A stretch of 15,931 nucleotides of DNA from UBA6220 sp937870835. Lineage in GTDB: Bacteria > Patescibacteriota > Minisyncoccia > Minisyncoccales > Minisyncoccaceae. The notes under the pieces were generated by a model. The model was not told the DNA's origin and did not search any database. It worked only from the letters and a program-made list of their open reading frames with translations. The stretch spans positions 1 through 15,931 of the forward strand of contig DAOLWP010000013.1 in the NCBI GenBank assembly GCA_035421265.1, read 5' to 3'. This document shows, in pieces, positions 12,369-15,931 of the stretch. Numbering within the stretch: position 1 is the stretch's first letter; each line of letters starts with the position of its first letter. Position numbers and translations under genes: made by a program.

Positions 12369-12604
12369 AATAATATTTATTATTTTGATTTAATTATAAT
12401 TATTTATAATAAAATATAAAAAAGAGAGAAGATAAATTTTTTATAAATATTTAATTATTTATTTTATAATTTTATTGTTTATTATTTAATTTTAGAAACG
12501 CGAGAAAAGGATCTCAAAATAAACAAATCTAAACAAACTATATATTCAAAGCTATTATAGCTATTATATGTCGCTTAACCTACATTGTGCGACGCTATAG
12601 ATTA
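12369..12604 (-). other. Gene-free stretch with a folded 5' region upstream of the recombinase
   Basis: No protein gene is supported here. Read from the predicted start near 12598, the RNA opens with TAGC and GTCGC, which pair with GCGAC and GCTA further on. The loop contains ATG directly followed by TAG, a start-stop mini-ORF. AGCTA-TAA-TAGCT offers a competing hairpin, and GAGA...CTC forms a small stem near 12500. The rest, to the recombinase ATG, is nearly pure A/T. Confidence 0.35.
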
Positions 12605-12633
12605 ACTATATCTAATTTGGTATTATGTGTCAA
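12605..12633 (-). promoter_or_regulatory. Predicted minus-strand promoter toward the recombinase
   Basis: TTGACA (12628-12633), 17-nt spacer, TATAGT (12605-12610) on the minus strand. The start is near 12598, leaving a leader of about 230 nt before the recombinase ATG. Confidence 0.55.
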
Positions 12634-12730
12634 TCCTCTTATCCCCAATAATCTTATTCATAAATAAAATTCAATAAAGAAAAATTGTATTAAATTAAAA
12701 TAAAACAAAAGTAAAAAACAAAATACAAAA

Positions 12731-12764
12731 TAAAAAAAGAGGAAAAGACTATTAAAACTTTTCC
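12731..12764 (-). terminator. Terminator of the 127-residue gene
   Basis: GGAAAAG (12741-12747) pairs with CTTTTCC (12758-12764). On the minus strand the stem is followed by TCTTTTTTTA. It begins right after the stop codon. Confidence 0.75.
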
Positions 12765-12765
12765 C

Positions 12766-13149
12766 TTATCTTATATATTGTTTGTATTGTTCGTAGGCAG
12801 ACTGAATGAATTTTTGTCCGCCATTGGTGCAAATACAGCGCAATATTATTTTCGCTGTCGCGCTATCACTTGCCATTAACTCCGGCAAGACTTTAATTAA
12901 GGACTCATAATCCTTGTAGGCATTAATCCGTTGCGCCATGCAATAGATTAACTCCTTTTGCCACCCTGCTTCTGTAGCTAAGGCGATGGCTTTAGAATAT
13001 TTACCATCTGCGACAAGTTTTCTGAATGCGTTTTGCACAGAAGAAGATGTGGGCTCTTCTGCTATCCATTCATCCCAGTCATCAATGACAGCTGGGACGC
13101 CCGCCACTCGGTGAATCCGAGACTGGGTTGTAGGTTTTTGTTCTGACAT
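12766..13149 (-). CDS. Hypothetical protein, 127 residues
   Basis: The family is not recognised. I chose ATG 13149, not the in-frame ATG 27 bases upstream, because GGAGG lies seven bases before 13149 and the upstream choice would place the SD inside the gene. The product begins MSEQKPTTQSRIHRVAG, has a tryptophan-rich acidic patch (DDWDEWIAEE), then looks helical throughout (FRKLVADGKYSKAIALATEA, KDYESLIKVLPELM), like a short helical-repeat fold. It ends in QYKQYIR. No signal peptide or membrane span is present. It forms a single-gene unit with a perfect consensus promoter overlapped by a 15-bp palindrome, and a strong terminator, so it may be highly expressed and regulated. Confidence 0.75.
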   Translation of the reverse strand: MSEQKPTTQSRIHRVAGVPAVIDDWDEWIAEEPTSSSVQNAFRKLVADGKYSKAIALATEAGWQKELIYCMAQRINAYKDYESLIKVLPELMASDSATAKIILRCICTNGGQKFIQSAYEQYKQYIR

Positions 13150-13206
13150 TATTTTTCCTCCGCCCTTCCCTATCAACCTACTGCTCTTATTAAGTTGGTA
13201 AGGAAC

Positions 13207-13241
13207 GACATTTATATTATACTTTATATAATATAAATGTC
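13207..13241. promoter_or_regulatory. Perfect 15-bp inverted repeat over the promoter (candidate operator)
   Basis: GACATTTATATTATA (13207-13221) and its exact reverse complement (13227-13241) flank a 5-nt centre. The palindrome covers the -10, the spacer and nearly all of the -35 of the minus-strand promoter, a position typical of a repressor operator. Its A/T content also allows a cruciform or chance explanation. Confidence 0.55.
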
Positions 13242-13243
13242 AA
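13216..13243 (-). promoter_or_regulatory. Perfect consensus promoter of the 127-residue gene
   Basis: TTGACA (13238-13243), 16-nt spacer, TATAAT (13216-13221) on the minus strand. The start is near 13209, with about 60 nt of leader. The leader can fold through TTCC/GGAA and CAAC/GTTG before the GGAGG. Confidence 0.75.
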
Positions 13244-13345
13244 TTTTAAAGTCCACATTTAGTTTATGTCTGTTTCAAGGTATATTAATTTAATTAATTT
13301 TTGGGCCCCAATATTATTTTTTTGTTTAGTTTTTCAAATTTGGGG

Positions 13346-13373
13346 TTGACAAGAATTTTAGGCTGATTATAAT
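13346..13373 (+). promoter_or_regulatory. Perfect consensus promoter of the acidic-protein gene
   Basis: TTGACA (13346-13351), 16-nt spacer, TATAAT (13368-13373). The start is near 13380, giving a leader of about 120 nt. Upstream, 13242-13345 holds only A/T-rich sequence with a GGGCCC core. Confidence 0.75.
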
Positions 13374-13450
13374 AATAGCAAATTGAAAGTTAAAGGTCGA
13401 ATCTATTTTAATTTTAATAAATAAAAATAATAAATATATAAAATTAAGAT

Positions 13451-13485
13451 AAGGTTAAAGCAGATATTGTTAAGCATTTAACCTT
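13451..13485 (+). promoter_or_regulatory. Leader hairpin before the acidic-protein gene
   Basis: AAGGTTAAA (13451-13459) and TTTAACCTT (13477-13485) form a perfect 9-bp stem with a 17-nt loop, ending 17 nt before ATG 13503. No T tract follows, so it is not a terminator. Confidence 0.5.
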
Positions 13486-13502
13486 GTTATATAAAAAATA
13501 AT

Positions 13503-13781
13503 ATGATATCAAAAAAAGAATTAAATAATGAAGAAATGTTAGTTAAATTATCAACCGAAGATGAATATCTCAATCATTATTATGATGAAGATGAATTTGA
13601 TTCATCTGAAGACGATGATTTAGATGAAGATTTAGATGGTGACGAAGATGAAGGCGGCGATTTGGGAGATGATGATTTTGGCGATGATGAAGATGGTGAT
13701 GATGACGGAGACGAAGATTTAGATGGTGACGAAGATGAAGGCGGCGATTTGGGAGATGATGATTTAGACGGCGATGAATAA
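13503..13781 (+). CDS. Extremely acidic Asp/Glu/Gly repeat protein, 92 residues
   Basis: Residues 1-25 look like a short structured segment (MISKKELNNEEMLVKLSTED). The rest is almost only Asp, Glu and Gly, with a 29-residue internal repeat beginning EDLDGDEDEGGDLGDDD. At DNA level a 53-nt unit is repeated exactly (13626-13678 and 13713-13765, offset 87 bp), so it grew by in-frame duplication. Acidic tails of this type occur in the RNA polymerase delta subunit, histone-like chaperones and Ca-binding repeats, but no defining domain is visible and the function is unknown. It has a perfect consensus promoter, no SD, and precedes the CPHC protein gene by 57 bp on the same strand. Confidence 0.7.
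   Translation: MISKKELNNEEMLVKLSTEDEYLNHYYDEDEFDSSEDDDLDEDLDGDEDEGGDLGDDDFGDDEDGDDDGDEDLDGDEDEGGDLGDDDLDGDE
13626..13765 (+). repeat. Two exact 53-nt direct repeats inside the acidic gene
   Basis: Copies at 13626-13678 and 13713-13765 are identical and 87 bp (29 codons) apart, so copy-number change keeps the frame. Confidence 0.9.
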
Positions 13782-13802
13782 AATAGTTTCTAAGTTTTAA
13801 TC

Positions 13803-13825
13803 TATTGGTTTTATTAGAACCAATA
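13803..13825. repeat. Inverted repeat between the acidic and CPHC genes
   Basis: TATTGGTT (13803-13810), a 7-nt loop and AACCAATA (13818-13825) form an 8-bp stem 13 nt before ATG 13839. A-rich sequence follows instead of a T tract. An mRNA processing or stability role is possible. Confidence 0.45.
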
Positions 13826-13838
13826 AAAAATAAAAAAT

Positions 13839-14669
13839 ATGGACAATAACACAGAAAATATAAGTGAAAGTGCATCTGAAAATGTATGTGAGGAAAAAGA
13901 AGGAGCTGCATCCAAAAAACAACAACAACCTAAAAAACCAGTAAATGTATGGATGATTGTTGCAATTATCTTTTTAATTGTGTCAATTGTGTTGGGTTGT
14001 TTGCTGGCTTTTCCAAATACAGCAGCTAAAGTTGGCTTTAATACTACCAATGACGGTAACAATAATCAATCCACTAATATTGGTTCTCCTGAAGCGGCTC
14101 AAGCTGAGGCCACAAAAGCGGTTCAATATATTCAGAAAAATTTTGACCCCTCAATTACTTTTAATAAAGTTGATAGTTCGCCAGTTTGTTATTATAAAAT
14201 TGGTTTGAATTATCAGGGCCAAGTAATAAATTCATATATTTCTACCGATGGCAATTACCTTTTTACGGGCGATCCAATAAATATTGGCAATAAAGTAGAT
14301 GGAAATTTTGAAAAAACAAACGATCAGATTTGCCAAGAAAACGGCAAGCCAGTTATATACTTTTTCGGAATGACAACTTGCCCTCATTGCAAATGGGAGG
14401 AACCAATTATTAAATCTGTGGTTAACTCATTTGGAGACGCAATTGTATATAAAGAAGATATACTTTCTGAAGGCGGAACCGGTTTTGCGAATGACTCTAT
14501 CTTTAAAAAATATAATCCAACCGGCGGTGTTCCAACTTTAGTTTTAGGATGTAAATATTTCCGTATTGGCTCTGGCGAATCAGCTGGCGAAGAGGCAGAA
14601 AAAGCTTCTTTAACTAAATTAATTTGCGAATTAACTAATAATCAGCCAGCGAGCGTGTGCAATAAATAA
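13839..14669 (+). CDS. Membrane-anchored thioredoxin-fold protein with CPHC motif
   Basis: The 276-residue product has an acidic, polar N-terminus (1-35, probably cytoplasmic), one membrane helix (about 36-58), a Ser/Asn/Gly linker (60-85), a middle domain (86-155) and a thioredoxin-fold domain. The thioredoxin fold carries the redox motif C181-P-H-C184 in GMTTCPHCKWEEP and the cis-Pro loop GGVPTLVLG (P232). CPHC is the DsbA-type active site, so a periplasm-like thiol oxidase or isomerase acting on exported proteins is likely. Extra Cys at 117, 165, 238, 263 and 274 could form structural disulfides. It is co-directional with the acidic gene and followed by a shared bidirectional terminator. 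No SD is visible. Confidence 0.82.
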   Translation: MDNNTENISESASENVCEEKEGAASKKQQQPKKPVNVWMIVAIIFLIVSIVLGCLLAFPNTAAKVGFNTTNDGNNNQSTNIGSPEAAQAEATKAVQYIQKNFDPSITFNKVDSSPVCYYKIGLNYQGQVINSYISTDGNYLFTGDPINIGNKVDGNFEKTNDQICQENGKPVIYFFGMTTCPHCKWEEPIIKSVVNSFGDAIVYKEDILSEGGTGFANDSIFKKYNPTGGVPTLVLGCKYFRIGSGESAGEEAEKASLTKLICELTNNQPASVCNK

Positions 14670-14679
14670 GATTTTTTAT

Positions 14680-14713
14680 AAAAAATACTTCCCTTTTCGG
14701 GGAAGTATTTTTT
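14680..14713. terminator. Bidirectional terminator between the CPHC gene and rplL
   Basis: AAAAAATACTTCCC (14680-14693) and GGGAAGTATTTTTT (14700-14713) are perfectly complementary over 14 bp around TTTTCG. T tracts lie at both exits, serving both convergent units. Confidence 0.9.
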
Positions 14714-14731
14714 AGTTTTATAAAATAGAAT

Positions 14732-15154
14732 TTATTTTAATTCTATGGTCGCGCCAACTTCGGCAAATTTCTTTTTTAATTCTTCGGCTTCTTCTTTTTT
14801 GGCCTCTTCTTTTATCATCTGAGGTTCGGTAGCAACAGCATCAACCAAATCTTTTGCCTCTTTTAATCCTTTTCCAGTTACATCTCGAACTATTTTAATG
14901 GCTTCAATTTTTTTATCGCCTGCGTTTGTTAGAACCACATTGAAAGAAGTTTTTTCTTCCGCTGGTTCAGCAGGAGCAGCGGCTCCATTTACCATTCCGG
15001 CTGCAGCCACTACTTGAGGAGCGGCCGAAACACCAAACTTTTTTTCTAAAATTTTGATTAATTCCGATAAATCCAAAACAGACATTTTTTCTATTTCCTC
15101 AACAATTTTTTTGAATTTTTCAGGAATTTCTATTTTTTCTATTTCTTCTGCCAT
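14732..15154 (-). CDS. rplL: 50S ribosomal protein L7/L12
   Basis: L7/L12 forms the flexible stalk of the large subunit and recruits the translational GTPases. The 140-residue product has an N-terminal dimerisation helix region (about 15-50, VEEIEKMSVLDLSELIKILE) and an Ala/Pro/Val hinge (about 52-68). Its globular C-terminal domain has the family signature KIEAIKIVRDVTGKGLKEAK and ends GATIELK. It is a little longer than the usual 120-130 residues because of extra N-terminal residues. It lies 69 bp after rplJ in the standard rplJ-rplL order, with no SD. Confidence 0.97.
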   Translation of the reverse strand: MAEEIEKIEIPEKFKKIVEEIEKMSVLDLSELIKILEKKFGVSAAPQVVAAAGMVNGAAAPAEPAEEKTSFNVVLTNAGDKKIEAIKIVRDVTGKGLKEAKDLVDAVATEPQMIKEEAKKEEAEELKKKFAEVGATIELK

Positions 15155-15223
15155 TTTTTTATTTGCCCTATTAATATGTTTTTATATTTATATTAAGTGG
15201 GCGGTTATTTTTATTATAATTTA

Positions 15224-15739
15224 TTATTTTTTATCTTTGATAGCCGATAATGCGTAAACAAAATTTCTTATATTCCCCTCTAAAACATTTACAAAATTTG
15301 TAATAGGCGCGTTTAATGTTCCCAAAAGCATCCCCAATAATTGTTCCTTTCCGGGCAATTGAGCCAGACTAATAATTTTTTCTGATTCATAATAAGTGTT
15401 CCCTATCCACCCTCCTATTATTTTATTTTTTTTATTTTTAGTTAATTGATATATAGTTTTTGCAGGTTTAATTTCATCTTCATATCCAAAGATAATAGCT
15501 ATTTCACCAGATAATTTTTTAATATCTAAATCTATTTTTTTATTCTTAAAAGCAATTTGAATTAGGTTTTTTTTAGCAACCTTCATTTCATTGCCTTCAT
15601 TTTTTAATTTATTTCTAATTTCAGTTAACTCTTTAACACTGGCATTGGCAAAATCAATAAAAATCATTGATTTTTGTTTTTCAAGCTTTTCTTCAATGTC
15701 TTTAATGATATTTTCTTTTTTTTGTTTAGTTAAGGGCAT
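15224..15739 (-). CDS. rplJ: 50S ribosomal protein L10
   Basis: L10 anchors L7/L12 dimers to 23S rRNA and represses its own operon by binding the leader. The 171-residue product has the expected length, the N-terminal rRNA-binding domain (MPLTKQKKENIIKDIEEKL, MIFIDFANASVKELTEIRNKLK, MKVAKKNLIQIAF) and the C-terminal helix (PITNFVNVLEGNIRNFVYALSAI) that binds L12 dimers. The ATG lies seven bases after the T tract of a leader terminator and has no SD. An L10-type leader RNA lies immediately upstream. Confidence 0.96.
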   Translation of the reverse strand: MPLTKQKKENIIKDIEEKLEKQKSMIFIDFANASVKELTEIRNKLKNEGNEMKVAKKNLIQIAFKNKKIDLDIKKLSGEIAIIFGYEDEIKPAKTIYQLTKNKKNKIIGGWIGNTYYESEKIISLAQLPGKEQLLGMLLGTLNAPITNFVNVLEGNIRNFVYALSAIKDKK

Positions 15740-15746
15740 ATTTATT

Positions 15747-15771
15747 AAAAAATCTATGGTTGCCCACAGAT
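15747..15771 (-). terminator. Attenuator terminator in the rplJ leader
   Basis: Minus strand: ATCTGTGG (15771-15764), GCAA tetraloop, CCATAGAT (15759-15752; one G-U), then T6 (15752-15747). ATCTGTGG can instead pair perfectly with CCACAGAT (15879-15872), the 5' side of the L10 leader. The terminator and the leader's closing stem therefore exclude each other. Confidence 0.75.
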
Positions 15772-15879
15772 TTCAATTAAATTATTAGAAAAAAATAATT
15801 TAAAATTATTTTATCCTCGGCAGGGCTTATTGCTTTATTTTGTTGAGTTAACTTTATAAAGCTTGCCTGCTATCTGTGG
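15764..15879 (-). promoter_or_regulatory. Ribosomal protein L10 leader RNA
   Basis: Closing stem CCACAGAT (15879-15872) pairs with ATCTGTGG (15771-15764). Inside, GCAGGC (15870-15865) pairs with GCCCTGC (15826-15820), and GCTTTAT (15862-15856) pairs with ATAAAGC (15838-15832). The loop carries AGTTAA, and the 3' side has the conserved CTGCCGAGG. This matches the known L10 leader family, to which L10-L12 binds for autogenous control. Confidence 0.85.
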
Positions 15880-15899
15880 AATAATTATATTATATTTTG

Positions 15900-15928
15900 A
15901 TTATTGCCTACTTTTTGAAATTTGTCAA
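15900..15928 (-). promoter_or_regulatory. Predicted promoter of rplJ-rplL
   Basis: Minus strand: TTGACA (15923-15928), 17-nt spacer, AATAAT (15900-15905). The start is near 15893, giving a leader of about 150 nt that contains the L10 element. Confidence 0.65.
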
Positions 15929-15931
15929 CCT

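Noticed and set aside
12369..12765. dif site next to the Xer-type recombinase
   Set aside because: I found no 28-bp sequence resembling known dif half-sites.
13150..13176. Upstream ATG for the 127-residue gene
   Set aside because: It would put the strong GGAGG inside the coding region.
13570..14062. Minus-strand ORFs opposite the acidic and CPHC genes
   Set aside because: Their His/Leu-rich translation is just the reverse complement of Asp/Glu codons.
1..15931. CRISPR array, insertion sequence or prophage
   Set aside because: No regularly spaced repeats, transposase or phage structural genes are visible; the lone recombinase looks like a housekeeping Xer.

Overview
The window is a very AT-rich, gene-dense bacterial chromosome segment. 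Small core genes, short intergenic gaps, no Shine-Dalgarno (SD) site before most housekeeping genes, and many short lineage-specific membrane or hypothetical genes suggest a reduced-genome lineage such as the Candidate Phyla Radiation (Patescibacteria). That placement is inference from style, not a phylogenetic result. All protein genes called here end in TAA and read full length with the standard code, so there is no sign that UGA is a sense codon. A 100-N scaffold gap shows that this is a draft assembly.

Layout. 1-1920: ribosomal protein L21 (rplU), convergent with replicative helicase dnaB. 2000-3550: a GT4 glycosyltransferase and a 90-residue unknown gene. 3549-6170 (minus strand): a cysteine module of cysteinyl-tRNA synthetase (cysS), cysteine synthase (cysK) and an upstream leader. 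6190-7609: dnaX (clamp-loader subunit) with its own leader, then tRNA-Gln(UUG). 7610-8154: a GC-rich, highly folded insert between two copies of the tRNA 3' end, then two strong hairpins. 8155-10009: a partly duplicated membrane-anchor gene, an MliC-type lysozyme inhibitor, a PEBP/YbhB protein and an unknown gene. 10010-10628: a candidate small RNA or attenuator, the scaffold gap, and a 36-codon gene. 10629-12368: triosephosphate isomerase (tpiA), convergent with a Xer-type tyrosine recombinase. 12369-14713: an unknown minus-strand gene under a palindromic consensus promoter, an extremely acidic repeat protein and a membrane-anchored CPHC thioredoxin-fold protein. 14732-15931 (minus): rplJ-rplL with a canonical L10 leader.

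Main discovery. The cysK leader on the minus strand (about 6136 to 5974) has the full logic of a trp-type transcription attenuator, but for cysteine. A 17-codon leader peptide, MNSKTIFSICSCCCRSL, carries four Cys codons in a five-codon stretch. Its stop codon lies in the loop of a 1:2 hairpin. Segment 2 is perfectly complementary over 9 nt to segment 3. Segment 3 is also the 5' arm of a 12-bp intrinsic terminator (3:4) just before cysK. The genes downstream make cysteine and load it onto tRNA, so the regulatory logic fits their function.

A second theme is two styles of gene start. Core genes have short or absent leaders and no SD. The lineage-specific genes at 3238, 9383, 10404 and 13149(-) have clear SDs, placed in or beside a stem-loop at the predicted 5' end of the mRNA.
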